Made by a program: the position numbers and the translations under genes. A stretch of 64,000 nucleotides of DNA from Microcystis aeruginosa FD4 (GTDB lineage: Bacteria > Cyanobacteriota > Cyanobacteriia > Cyanobacteriales > Microcystaceae). Positions within the stretch are counted from its first letter, which is position 1, and each line of letters opens with the position of its first letter. This document shows, piece after piece, positions 25,756 to 34,145 of the stretch. The DNA lies in NCBI RefSeq assembly GCF_009792235.1, contig NZ_CP046973.1, positions 4,464,001 to 4,528,000 on the forward strand, given 5' to 3'. Below the pieces are notes generated by a model, which ran no database searches, was not told the origin of the DNA, and worked only from the letters and a program-made list of their open reading frames with translations.

Positions 25756-26102
25756 TCTACTATCTCCTCATCGGTAGCTTTACTAATATCTAGGGGAGGA
25801 CGTTGGGGATGTTCTAGCCTCCCCTTTGGTTCTATTCCTTTTAAGCGCAGTTCTCGTCGCCAATTATTAATCGTCTTAGCGAATTTGATGCTGTATTCTA
25901 TCAAATTGGCAGTAGCTGCTAACCCTCCAACTACTGTAGCTACAAAAGCTACGTCATCTGCACCTAACACGCGACTTGGAAATTTCTGTGCCTTAATTGA
26001 ATTGATCAGTAAAGATGTTTCTAAAGAGTCTATTTCATCGGGAGGAAGTTGGGATGAAATCGTTACGCTACACAGGGGAATTTCACTCATTTGCACCTCC
26101 AA
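25737..26102 (-). CDS. Small conserved partner of the CHAT-STAND protein
   Basis: 121 aa, not recognised with certainty. N-terminal half: TISSQLPPDEIDSLETSLLI. A hydrophobic glycine/alanine helix follows (DVAFVATVVGGLAATANLIEYSIKFA), then a basic region NNWRRELRLKG and a C-terminal DISKATDEEIVEWLSRK. The layout resembles effector-associated constant components (EACC1-like) encoded next to STAND/CHAT effectors; this is inference. Overlaps the RHH gene upstream by 20 bases and the CHAT gene downstream by 19, so the three are one translationally coupled operon. Confidence 0.7.
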   Translation of the reverse strand: MEVQMSEIPLCSVTISSQLPPDEIDSLETSLLINSIKAQKFPSRVLGADDVAFVATVVGGLAATANLIEYSIKFAKTINNWRRELRLKGIEPKGRLEHPQRPPLDISKATDEEIVEWLSRK

Positions 26103-26334
26103 TAAATCTAGCTTTGAGCAATACTTGTAGTTCTTTAACTTTAGTTTCCAACTCAGCTACTCGCTGACTCAACGGCACAGTCTCGGCACAGCCTAGGTAT
26201 TGAGAGATCGCACTGACGATCACATCCGTCTTGGACGTGCCAACCCGCTCGACGTACTGGTTGAGTTCGGCGAGGAGGGGTGGGGGAATTCGGACGGCGA
26301 TTTGTGGTCTGCCCACAACAACCACATTTCCCAC
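26083..26334 (-). CDS. Ribbon-helix-helix (CopG-like) regulator, first gene of the CHAT-STAND operon
   Basis: 83 aa. GRPQIAVRIPPPLLAELNQYVERVGTSKTDVIVSAISQYL is a ribbon-helix-helix DNA-binding domain; the C-terminal LSQRVAELETKVKELQVLL is a short coiled coil for oligomerisation. GTG start at 26334 (an in-frame GTG at 26325 is the alternative). Overlaps the next gene by 20 bases. Likely autoregulator of the operon, by analogy with TA loci. Confidence 0.72.
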   Translation of the reverse strand: MGNVVVVGRPQIAVRIPPPLLAELNQYVERVGTSKTDVIVSAISQYLGCAETVPLSQRVAELETKVKELQVLLKARFIGGANE

Positions 26335-26498
26335 CCCGCCATGCTACCAAACGTATGGCCAAATGTCACCCCCCCATTCATTTTTTTTAACGAACGGTCG
26401 GACAACGAGCCACTATCGAGTGCCATCCTACAGTTATTCGCTAGAAACAATGCAGGACAAAAGTTACAGCAAATTTTAAAAACCTTTCCTTAAAAAAT

Positions 26499-27240
26499 TA
26501 AACGGTGGTGATTCGGTAGTAGTGATGGCGGCTTAATCCTTTGCTTTGCTGTGCATTGTAGTCATGGATAAAATACCAAAGGGTTCCCCAACGTGATTCT
26601 CCATTTTTTTAGAGAAAGATAGACTCTCTCTCACCAGCCGAGAAATCCTTTGTCGAAAGGTATTATTTAATCTTTCAATAGGATTAGTTTGACCAGTTTC
26701 TTTCCCGACCGGTCGATGACGTTTACTGGGAATTACTGTCTTATAGGACTCCCAAAAGTCTGTGTAAGCAACCGCACATTGTCGGTAAACGCCTGGTAAA
26801 CTGGCCCCAAAGTTTTTTGGCTGATTGACGACTCCTATATCCGCGCATAGCAGCCAATAATTTCCCTTGTTTTTCTATCAATTAACCGCCAAATATAAAC
26901 TTTTATTGTCTTAGAAAAAACAAAAGACCACATCTCATCACATTCTCTAACCAATTTACCTTTTGGTTTGTCCGAAACCTTTATTTGACGGGGGACAGCC
27001 GCCAGTTTATTGTTGACATAGTTTTGTAACCATGACCAACTTACCCCTGTTACTCTAGCAATTCCTCGTAAAGAAATTCGTTCGAGTAAGAGTTTGTCAA
27101 TTAATTTTTTGGTTTCGTCAGATACAGTTTTATTAGTGGGATTGATCACAAACGGTTGACCACATTCTTTACATTGACGTTTGGGTTTTCCCTTATGAAT
27201 AGAACCATTCTTGATCCTATGGTGAGAACCACAACGCTTG
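26499..27240 (-). pseudogene. IS1-family transposase, frameshifted
   Basis: Reading the minus strand: zinc-finger start KRCGSHHRIKNGSIHKGK...QCKECGQPFVINP, HTH part (SLRGIARVTGVSWSWLQNYV), then DEMWSFVFSK...YIWRLIDRKTREIIGCY. A frameshift at about 26835 precedes the rest, DFWESYKTVIPSKRHRPVGKETGQTNPIERLNN. A second shift near 26590 precedes the C-terminus WYFIHDYNAQQSKGLSRHHYYRITTV. Two frameshifts and no clear initiator codon indicate a dead copy. Confidence 0.82.
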
Positions 27241-27464
27241 ACAGGGGAATAGAGGTGAACTAGGGGGGGGGACTTGGTTCGGTGCTAGACTGATGTTTCA
27301 GTAAGCCAGACAGGAGCCAGAAAAAGATATTTATCAGAAAAGTCATGAGCAAGCTAGAGGTTTAAAGACTGAGCGGGTTCCAATTATTTTTATTAATAAA
27401 TATTTTACACAATTCATACCAGGTAAGCAAGAGAGCTACGCCACTACTACCGAATCATTACCAC
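26505..27464. mobile_element. IS1-family insertion sequence
   Basis: About 960 bp bounded by inverted repeats: GGTGGTGATTCGGTAGTAGTG at 26505-26525 and, inverted, GTGGTAATGATTCGGTAGTAG ending at 27464; a 15-bp core GATTCGGTAGTAGTG is identical. The transposase lies on the minus strand, with its last codons inside the left repeat. No clear target-site duplication, and the genes on either side differ, so a deletion probably accompanied or followed insertion. Confidence 0.72.
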
Positions 27465-27705
27465 AAATATGACCAATAGTGTATTTACTGATGCTAATGG
27501 AGCATTAACTGGCAATCAGGCTTTAGGGGTAAATAGTGCAGCTTTAGTCAATGTCACAACTGCCAGTATTGCGGGAACTTATTTAGTCATTAATGATAGT
27601 GTGGCTGGTTTCCAATCTAGCAATGACCTATTAGTGAATATCACAGGATACAGTGGTACATTACCAGCTTTCGGTAGTATTCCTGTTAGTAGCTTCTTTA
27701 TCTAA
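27465..27705 (+). pseudogene. Bluetail-domain surface protein, C-terminal fragment
   Basis: 78 aa from the first ATG (27469), but the frame is already open at the IS edge. NQALGVNSAALVNVTTASIAGTYLVINDSVAGFQSSNDLLVNITGYSG matches the C-terminal bluetail module found at the end of large cyanobacterial calcium-binding/VCBS-type surface proteins. The rest of the gene is absent on the other side of the IS1 copy. Confidence 0.72.
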
Positions 27706-27905
27706 GGGCGATCGCATCGCCTTGTCAGCTGCCCGCGAATTTAAATTGCTGGTTGAGATTCAGCTAATCTAAGGATAGGCGGTTAAAATGCGTCTTAGCT
27801 TAGGCATTGAACCCCCTCAATTGCCACTCCCTGCACTTTCCACTCCGCTACGCTAAGAGTGGGGTGGGGAGTGGGTTCGTTCAATTGAGGATAAAAAAGA
27901 GGTAA
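27706..27905. other. Spacer with HIP1 site and imperfect hairpin
   Basis: GCGATCGC at 27708, and CCTCAATTG (27826-) pairing with CAATTGAGG (27881-) around CCACTCC/GGAGTGG segments. This imperfect stem may terminate the convergent transcripts. Confidence 0.4.
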
Positions 27906-28475
27906 CTAGCGCAATTCAGCGTTAAACTCGTTAAAAGAGCGTCTTTTTAACTCTACCGATTCTGATCGAGGCAAAAGCTCAAAAACCTTTCTTAAGACAT
28001 CATCCACATCTTCATATTTAACATTGCCCAAACCATCATAAACCACTTTACCTTGTTGGTCTAAAACCACCGTTTGGGGAACCCCACCGCGATAATAGTA
28101 ACCCGGTTCATCGGGACGATAGGAAGACTTTAAGGGGATAGAATCGACAGTAACGGGGATAATACTGGCGGCGCGACCGTAAAACTCTTGAAAACGGGAG
28201 ACAATCGCCGCAAATTGCTTACAATCACTACTATCATCCAGATAATAGACAATAATAGCTGGAATTTTCCGTTGAAAAGTTTCCGCTAAATTTAGACGCG
28301 GTGGTACGAGGGAACCATTACCCGCATAGACCACAAAAATATTACCATCGAGGCGATCGTCATCGATCCCCGCATAGGCGCTAGAGGTTAGCCAAGGAGA
28401 CAAACTCGTCAGGGCCATAATAAGAAAGACAAGACAGATCCGAAGACGCAGCCGATAACGAGATTTCATGATCAA
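27906..28475 (-). CDS. Exported thioredoxin-like protein (thylakoid PSI-accumulation-factor type)
   Basis: 189 aa. Signal peptide about residues 1-35 (LRICLVFLIMALTSLSPWLTSSAYA|G). The mature part has a thioredoxin-like fold (IPAIIVYYLDDSSDCKQF ... GVPQTVVLDQQGKVVYDG) but only one Cys in place of CxxC, so it is not a standard disulfide oxidoreductase. The family (GIDDDRLDGNIFVVYAGNGSLVPPR is its signature) is conserved in cyanobacteria and has been linked to photosystem I accumulation; that link is recalled, not shown here. Divergent from the J-domain gene. Confidence 0.68.
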   Translation of the reverse strand: MIMKSRYRLRLRICLVFLIMALTSLSPWLTSSAYAGIDDDRLDGNIFVVYAGNGSLVPPRLNLAETFQRKIPAIIVYYLDDSSDCKQFAAIVSRFQEFYGRAASIIPVTVDSIPLKSSYRPDEPGYYYRGGVPQTVVLDQQGKVVYDGLGNVKYEDVDDVLRKVFELLPRSESVELKRRSFNEFNAELR

Positions 28476-28517
28476 CAGGGTTAAAATATTAAGACAATTT
28501 TCAGTTTAAAAAATCTT

Positions 28518-29012
28518 GTGACCTTCGAGCGCGATAATTCCCAAACCACCTCGCGAGTCATTGCCGCTAACTCGCGCTTTGCCAATACCTATTATGCCAT
28601 TCTAGGACTACATCCGAGCGCCTCGGTGATCGAAGTGCGACGCGCCTATCGGGAACTAAGCAAACGATACCATCCCGATACTACCGAACTCAGCCCCGAA
28701 GTGGCAACGGTTCAATTCCAGCGTCTTAACGAAGCTTATGCCACCCTGAGTAATCCCGATCGCCGTTCCCTGTATGATTTACAAATAGGTTACTCGCGCT
28801 GGAATGTCATCCAAACCATCCCCGATAGCGATGAACCCATAGCTAATCGTAGCGCCTATCTCGATCCGACCGATCGCCCCCTATCTTCGGGAGAAATTTT
28901 TGCTTTGTTTATCTTGGCACTCACCCTGCTCGGCTGCTTGTTACTAGCGGTGATTATTGCTATGCTTCGAGGAGAGAATGCTGTGACTGTAGCCCAATTA
29001 TTTTTGATTTAG
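28518..29012 (+). CDS. Membrane-anchored J-domain protein
   Basis: 164 aa from GTG 28518. J domain about residues 24-90 (NTYYAILGLHPSASVIEVRRAYR) with intact HPD in KRYHPDT, which stimulates Hsp70/DnaK ATPase. A C-terminal membrane helix (IFALFILALTLLGCLLLAVIIAML, about 130-153) anchors it. Followed after five bases by the DUF3143 gene, a pairing common in cyanobacteria. Confidence 0.86.
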   Translation: MTFERDNSQTTSRVIAANSRFANTYYAILGLHPSASVIEVRRAYRELSKRYHPDTTELSPEVATVQFQRLNEAYATLSNPDRRSLYDLQIGYSRWNVIQTIPDSDEPIANRSAYLDPTDRPLSSGEIFALFILALTLLGCLLLAVIIAMLRGENAVTVAQLFLI

Positions 29013-29017
29013 ATGCC

Positions 29018-29290
29018 ATGAAGATTCCTACTGCCGATACTCCCCTCTATAATCATCCCTTACCGGCGATCGAAGCATGGCTAGTTAAATTAGGTTGTCG
29101 GAAAAATAGAGAGAATAGCCACTGTTGGATCGTCGAAAAACCGACATGGAAAGCGGAAATCTGCCTCGATATTGAAGAAATCACCGTTCGTTACTTTCGA
29201 GCAGCCAATGACGGCAGTGATATCAATCGCGCTTTTAAATACTCCCTTAGTCGCCAAGATATCGAATCGGCAGTTTTTTCCGGTCCCTAA
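29018..29290 (+). CDS. DUF3143 protein
   Basis: 90 aa, one domain: PLYNHPLPAIEAWLVKLGC ... WKAEICLDIEEITVRYF. Conserved in cyanobacteria and chloroplasts; function unknown. Five bases downstream of the J-domain gene and surely co-transcribed, which hints at a chaperone-related role. Confidence 0.85.
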   Translation: MKIPTADTPLYNHPLPAIEAWLVKLGCRKNRENSHCWIVEKPTWKAEICLDIEEITVRYFRAANDGSDINRAFKYSLSRQDIESAVFSGP

Positions 29291-29328
29291 TCATTAGCCA
29301 AACTTTTGACTATTTCCAGTACAGATGT

Positions 29329-30306
29329 TCAGCTTGAAAGCAAAGCTCCTCCACAACTGGAACCGCTGCCGGCAGTGCAACCGTAGCAATAGGAAGCGGT
29401 TTGTACCTCTGCAATTACATCTAAACTATCCGCTGGTAATAAATCTGCCAGGGTTAATTTTTGGCCTTGACTGGTGCAAGCAGCCAGAGCCTCCATCTGA
29501 TTAAAATCGCAGTCATAGATATTACCCAAATAATCAATGGAAAGCTGATTACGACACATCAAATGTTCGACAGTATCGCCATTAAAATGGTCTTTGAGGA
29601 ATTGAAGATAGGGTTGATAGAGTTGCCGGTGTTCCAGATGGAAGCGCGTCCTTCCGATGGGTAGGTTAGTGATGGTAAACAGATTATTAAAAGAAATATT
29701 AAAATGTTCTTGCAAGAACTTTTTGTAATCCCGTGTTAGGGATACCTGATCCGGTGTCAGAGAAAAATTCTCTGACTTAGGAATCTGGGGATTATAGACT
29801 AAATCCACAATCAAATTCGGCTCTTGAGCGTAGCCGAGACGGTTCAACCATTGTAAAGCAGCGATTGATCGATCATAGACTCCTTCCCCGCGCATTTTAT
29901 CCACATTATCGGCAAGATAACAGGGTAAAGAAGCCACCACCCGCAGCTGATGTCCAGCGCAATATTCAGGAATATCAGTAAATCCTTTCTCGAAATAAAT
30001 AGTTAAATTCGAGCGCACAATTACCTCTTTCCCCGCTTTTCTAGAGGTTTCCACAATTGGCTTAAAACCGTAGAGCATTTCCGGAGCGCCGCCCGTCAGA
30101 TCGACGGTTTTAATTTGGGGAAATCTTTCGATCAGTTCGATAATTTGTTCGCACACTTCTGGAGTCATTTCTTCGTAGCGACTTGGACTAGCTTCCACAT
30201 GACAATGGCTACAGGCAAGGTTACATTTTTTCCCCAAATTAATTTGCAGAACCGAGATTTTTTGCTTAGTTAAAGGAGTTTTTAGTTTCTCAACAAAAGG
30301 AGTCAT
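29329..30306 (-). CDS. arsS: Arsenosugar biosynthesis radical SAM protein ArsS
   Basis: 325 aa. Radical SAM cluster motif CNLACSHC (CxxxCxxC) at about residues 28-35, with GGAPEM and a Cys-rich C-terminus (YCYGCTAGSGSSCGG). ArsS transfers the 5'-deoxyadenosyl group from SAM to dimethylated arsenic on the way to arsenosugars. The partner arsM lies upstream on the same strand, separated by a 218-base spacer filled with an inverted tandem repeat. Confidence 0.9.
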   Translation of the reverse strand: MTPFVEKLKTPLTKQKISVLQINLGKKCNLACSHCHVEASPSRYEEMTPEVCEQIIELIERFPQIKTVDLTGGAPEMLYGFKPIVETSRKAGKEVIVRSNLTIYFEKGFTDIPEYCAGHQLRVVASLPCYLADNVDKMRGEGVYDRSIAALQWLNRLGYAQEPNLIVDLVYNPQIPKSENFSLTPDQVSLTRDYKKFLQEHFNISFNNLFTITNLPIGRTRFHLEHRQLYQPYLQFLKDHFNGDTVEHLMCRNQLSIDYLGNIYDCDFNQMEALAACTSQGQKLTLADLLPADSLDVIAEVQTASYCYGCTAGSGSSCGGALLSS

Positions 30307-30310
30307 AGGA

Positions 30311-30497
30311 GAGTAAACAGTAAACAGTGATCAGTAATCAGTAATCAGTAATCAGTAAATAGTAAATAGTAAATAGTAATCAGTGACCAATAACTAATCA
30401 ATGATAACTGATAACTCACATCTGATAACTGATAACTGATAACTGGTAACTGATAACTGGTAACTGATAACTGATAACTGATAACTGATAACTGACC
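30311..30497. repeat. Inverted short-tandem-repeat array between arsM and arsS
   Basis: Arm one CAGTAATCAGTAATCAGTAA type (30311-30385), junction AACTCACATCTGATAACTG, arm two TGATAACTGGTAACTGATAA type (to 30497). The arms are complementary and could fold into a long hairpin between two functionally linked genes, perhaps lowering arsS expression relative to arsM. Confidence 0.8.
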
Positions 30498-30524
30498 GAT
30501 CGCACTTGCCTCGACCGTGCTTTT

Positions 30525-31499
30525 TTAACAGCAACCGCCCCCATTATAGTGCCAAGTGGACTCGGTGATGAGGAGATCTTGGGCAGAGAAGCGAGCTAAG
30601 TTGCCCGCAGTTTTATCACAGACGGCCACCGGCAATCCTTTGGCTAAAATATGCCCAGCACCATCATCGAAAATTGCCTCCGTACCAGTATAAATAGCAG
30701 TTTTGCCGGTAAAAATACAAGCCCCATCTTCGGGAATAGCTACTTTAAAAGCAACGGAATCCAAACTTTCTAATAGGAGCGGCTCGGCTAAATTATAACT
30801 CTGACAGTCCAGTAAACGATAGGGACGACGGGCCCGAATTTCTACCTGACCAAAACCAGCAGCGATCAACTGTTTAATATAATCCTCGTAGGTCAAGGCC
30901 CCCGATAGACACATAGCGCGTAAACGCTGATCTTCTTGCAAATGTTCGGGAATTGGACGAGTGGCGATCGGATCGCTCATCAGTAAACGTCCTCCCGGTT
31001 TTAAGACGCGAAAAGCTTCTCGTAAAGCTAACTGTAAATCGGCTGGTTTAAAGATATTAAAAAGACAATTCTGCGCCACCACATCGACGGAGGCATCCTC
31101 CACCGGCAATTCAAAGGCGGAACCATCTTTAATTTCCACAAAATCGAGACTAAACCAGGGATTTTCCAGCAGTGCTTCGCCGAGATTTCTTTGGGCTGCC
31201 CAACGCATTTCTGGCACTGGATCCACCGCAATCACTCCCCCCGGACGACGGGAAAAATAGGCGAATTGCAGTGCTTCTAAACCACCACCCACACCCACAT
31301 ACAAAACCTTGGGAGAATTGCCCAATTCATTAACCTGCACCGTCGTGCCACAACCATAGTTCATCTCCTGCATAATGGCGGGGATTTTTAACCCCGGCAG
31401 TTGCAAAGGACTGCTTTGGACACAACATAGCCCCACTTCGGGAGTTTGGGCTACTTCGCTGTAAAATTTGGCAGTAGCTTCCAGATAAGTCATTTTCAT
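30525..31499 (-). CDS. arsM: Arsenosugar biosynthesis arsenite methyltransferase ArsM
   Basis: 324 aa SAM-dependent methyltransferase. SAM-binding VLYVGVGGGLEALQ and IAVDPVPEMR; arsenic-binding cysteines likely in GLCCVQ, NYGCGTT and MCLSGAL; C-terminal GGGCC tail. Class I fold in the first ~210 residues, then the C-terminal domain typical of the arsenosugar-pathway ArsM. Methylates As(III) to dimethylarsenic, which ArsS (29329-30306) modifies. ATG 31499 used; ATG 31493 also possible. Confidence 0.9.
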   Translation of the reverse strand: MKMTYLEATAKFYSEVAQTPEVGLCCVQSSPLQLPGLKIPAIMQEMNYGCGTTVQVNELGNSPKVLYVGVGGGLEALQFAYFSRRPGGVIAVDPVPEMRWAAQRNLGEALLENPWFSLDFVEIKDGSAFELPVEDASVDVVAQNCLFNIFKPADLQLALREAFRVLKPGGRLLMSDPIATRPIPEHLQEDQRLRAMCLSGALTYEDYIKQLIAAGFGQVEIRARRPYRLLDCQSYNLAEPLLLESLDSVAFKVAIPEDGACIFTGKTAIYTGTEAIFDDGAGHILAKGLPVAVCDKTAGNLARFSAQDLLITESTWHYNGGGCC

Positions 31500-31605
31500 C
31501 TTTTAAACTCCTTTTCTCTGATCAATTCAAGGACTGACTTCCCATCCTCGCCCAACGCTATCTTAGCATTTGTACTGACCCACAACCCCTAACTGATCAC
31601 CTTTA

Positions 31606-31834
31606 GATAGGCAAGTTCATCGGCGATCAAATCCCAGAAACAGGTTACACTGTCTTTAAAGTTCGCCTCAAAAACAGCGATATTCACAAGGGCAAAAGTA
31701 GCGGCTATCGTGTTATCTATCAACTTAAAGATAATAGTTGTGTTTGAATGCTCCTCATCTAGGCTAAATCTGCCCAAACAGAGATGACAGTGCCGCAAAT
31801 TCAAGACATTATGAATAAGTTTGACAATTCCTAG
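31606..31834 (+). pseudogene. RelE-family toxin remnant with two in-frame stops
   Basis: The plus frame reads GDQIPETGYTVFKVRLKNSD, then KGKSSGYRVIYQLKDNSCV, a TGA, MLLI, a TAG, then AKSAQTEMTVPQIQDIMNKF. This matches RelE/HigB-type toxins (GKSGGYRVIYY ... YSKSEQ) over about 75 residues. The start codon is missing and two stops interrupt it, so it is dead. The UPF0175 antitoxin gene follows 97 bases later. Confidence 0.7.
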
Positions 31835-31930
31835 AGGTATTAATAGATGCCCAAAAATACCCCCTCAACTGACTAAATGAAGGAGGTTATGATATTATTC
31901 CAATAGGAATGGATAGATAGGGTTATAGCC

Positions 31931-32176
31931 ATGAGTATTGAGATCTCCGATGAAATTCTCAGTGCCACACGCATGACTGAAGCTGAGATGAGGCAGGAAA
32001 TTGCGGTCATGCTCTTTCAAAAAGAGAAGCTAACCCTTGCTCAAGCGAGTCGATTTGCCCGAATGAATCCTATTGCTTTTCAACACCTACTGGCAAGTCG
32101 TCAAATTCCAGTACACTACGATGTCGAAGATTTTGAACAGGATATTAAGAACTTGCGGGAGATGGGCAGATTGTGA
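31931..32176 (+). CDS. UPF0175 antitoxin-like protein
   Basis: 81 aa, UPF0175: ISDEILSATRMTEAEMRQEIAVMLFQKEKLTLAQASRFARMNPIAFQHLL with an HTH-like core. Predicted antitoxin/transcription regulator of the DUF3368 (PIN-like) protein that follows and overlaps by four bases (GTGA). Its partner here is frameshifted. A paralogous pair lies at 36305-37073. Confidence 0.84.
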   Translation: MSIEISDEILSATRMTEAEMRQEIAVMLFQKEKLTLAQASRFARMNPIAFQHLLASRQIPVHYDVEDFEQDIKNLREMGRL

Positions 32177-32689
32177 TTATTGTAAGTGATACATCGCCTA
32201 TCAACAATCTTGCAGCTATTAATCAACTTTGTCTGCTACAACAACTTGACGAAATAGTTTTTATTCCCGAAGCAGTTTATCGAGAATTAACTGAGCCTGA
32301 TTTTCCAGTAGCAGGTTCAATAGAGGTACAAACCTTAGATTGGATTCAAACTCGAACGGTAACTAACCGCACAGTGATTGAAGCTCTTGAGTCGTGAACT
32401 AGATAAGGGAGAAGCTGAGGCTATTGCTTTAGCACTTGAGTTAAGAGCAGATCAAGTTTTGATTGATGAGCGTCGTGGTCGTAGGATTGCTGCTAGACTT
32501 AATCTTCGATACACAGGAATTCTGGGCATTTTGGTTGAGGCTAAAAATCGAGGGTTAATCTCTGAGGTGAAACCCTTGCTAGACGCTTTGATCAATCAAG
32601 CAGGATTTTGGGTGGCTGCACCTTTATACAGCAGTGTTTTACAGATTGTTGATGAAGGAAAAAATAATCCCCTTCAAAGGAGTAAATGA
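32173..32689 (+). pseudogene. DUF3368 PIN-like toxin, frameshifted
   Basis: GTG 32173 opens IIVSDTSPINNLAAINQL (N-terminal PIN Asp in SDTSPI) and runs to EALES before a TGA at 32395. From about 32390 the next frame continues SRELDKGEAEAIALALEL, DQVLIDERRGRRIAARL, TGILGILVEAKNRGL, to the normal C-terminus. One indel near 32390 separates an otherwise complete sequence of about 165 residues. Dead unless frameshifting or a sequencing error explains it. Confidence 0.85.
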
Positions 32690-32874
32690 AGGAGCATTTA
32701 TGGTATTTTTAGAGGCAATTTAGCCTACTTTTATGGTTTCTTTTTCGGTTAATTTAGATGATTTCAGTGGCTCTTCGTTACTCTTTATGCTAAATCAACA
32801 TACAAGATGCCAAGACAACATACTTCTAACCCAAAAATTCCGAAAGTTTCTCAAGCGATAGCCTCTTCGTTTTA

Positions 32875-33879
32875 TTAGTTTGGCGGGACCTGCCGAAAGA
32901 TTTCCCGACCTACTCCACCGTGTTCTGGCATGATAAACAGTGGAGAAGTCAGGGAATCATCCAAAAAATAAGGGAAGAATTACATCGCAGATTACGACAA
33001 CAAAAAAAACTTGTGGACGACTCTAATTAGGGTCTGCTGAATAAATCTAAAAACCTTGTTGGATAGGACTTTTAGACTTTTTTACCCTCAAAAAGTGCCA
33101 GCCATTGCGGGGATCGGGGGGAAAATTCAGGGACTTTTTCTCTGAAAATTAGGTAATTGACCAGATGAAAATTGGTAAAACCCTACACCCTACACCCCAC
33201 ACCCCACACCCTACCCCCACGAGAAACTTTTTGCCGCATACCCTAATTATGATTGATTCTCAAGCCGTCAAAAATACCTGTAATGCGAGTGTGGAGACGA
33301 AAGGATTTTGTTTCTACAAGTGCACCAATGGAATTAAACGTCATCTAGCGACGGATAGTCTTGGGTTTCCCTTTTTCGCTCATTGTACTCCCGCCAACCT
33401 ATCTGATGACCAAGGATTGATTGAGTTGTTAACTTGAGGTATTGACTATTTCAAGTTAAAACCGTCGGAACTGCCTAAGACGACTATTCTTGTAGATAAT
33501 GGTTATCATCCTGACAAAATAGAGAAGGAGTTGGTTAAGGTCTATCCAGAGATAATGACTAAAATTCAGTTTGAACTGTCTCCAAAACCGTCAAAAACCG
33601 AAAAAGCGGAGAAGGGTTGCTCAGGATTCGTACCTGTAATACCATTTTTCTTTATTCGCGTCACAACGAATGCAGGCTTGGCAAGCATTCGAGCGTGGAT
33701 GTCTGTCATGGATTTAGAAATTTGGTATAAAAACTCGATGGGTAATTGAAAGAAGTAATTCTTGGATGGAACGCTGCAAATCTTTAGTCAAAAATTTTGA
33801 GCGCACTTTATACCACTCCACTACCAAAATTCATCTCTGTTTTCTTCGACTTCTACTACAACGATTAGCTGTATCCTAA
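32875..33879 (+). pseudogene. IS5-family transposase, decayed and split by a MITE
   Basis: Fragments in order: LVWRDLPKDFPTYSTVFWHDKQW (32875-), MITE insertion 33029-33244, then IDSQAVKNTCNASVETKGF (first DDE Asp) and KRHLATDSLGFPFFAHCTPANLSDD. An in-frame stop (33435) precedes ILVDNGYHP and, after further damage, RWVIERSNSWMERCKSLVKNFERTL with the last Glu of the DDE triad. N-terminus missing. Not functional. Confidence 0.82.
33029..33244. mobile_element. Complete 216-bp MITE inserted in the IS5 transposase
   Basis: Ends AGGGTCTGCTGAATAAA (left) and, inverted, AGGGTATGCGGCAAAAA (right) share 13 of 17 bases. The flanking AATT at 33025-33028 and 33245-33248 is the target duplication. The right half contains CACACCCTACACCCC heptamers. 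Partial copies occur at 4331, 5744 and 22208 (right-end type) and 47994 and 48460 (left-end type). Confidence 0.75.
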
Positions 33880-33917
33880 GATACCAAATGGATTCTATAG
33901 CAACTATTGGCATAGGA

Positions 33918-34010
33918 ATCACCGCCACCACTGACTCACTTCCCTTCCTTGAAATGGGAGGCTTGTTACCTCTTGTTCTTGGTCAAGATTGGCAGGCGTT
34001 AACACTTGAG
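33918..34010 (-). pseudogene. Collapsed copy of the trypsin-STAND gene 3' end
   Basis: The minus strand reads QVLTPANLDQEQE, then EVSQWWR before a stop, matching EVLTPANIDQS and REVSRWWK of the large gene at 37734-42065, with the intervening ~50 residues replaced or deleted. Confidence 0.6.
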
Positions 34011-34052
34011 TTACAAGTAGCGATCGCTGAAAGAAATTGAACATAGTCAGCA

Positions 34053-34145
34053 ATGAGTTACAATGTCACTATTAAAAAACGTGCTTCTAAGGCTTTAGCA
34101 AATCTCCCAAAAGATTATTATCCAAGATCGCCTTTGAGGTTTTAA
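34053..34145 (+). pseudogene. RelE-family toxin, N-terminal fragment
   Basis: 30 aa from ATG 34053: MSYNVTIKKRASKALANLPKD, the typical start of RelE/ParE toxins, followed by unrelated sequence and a stop. The C-terminal catalytic two thirds are missing. The end overlaps the last codons of the convergent DUF3782 gene. Confidence 0.6.

Noticed and set aside
27241..27440. Separate gene between the IS1 transposase start and right end
   Set aside because: No frame longer than a few dozen codons and no recognisable motif; treated as IS-internal non-coding sequence.
31589..31804. 71-aa minus-strand open frame
   Set aside because: The opposite strand encodes recognisable RelE toxin sequence here, so the minus frame is a shadow.
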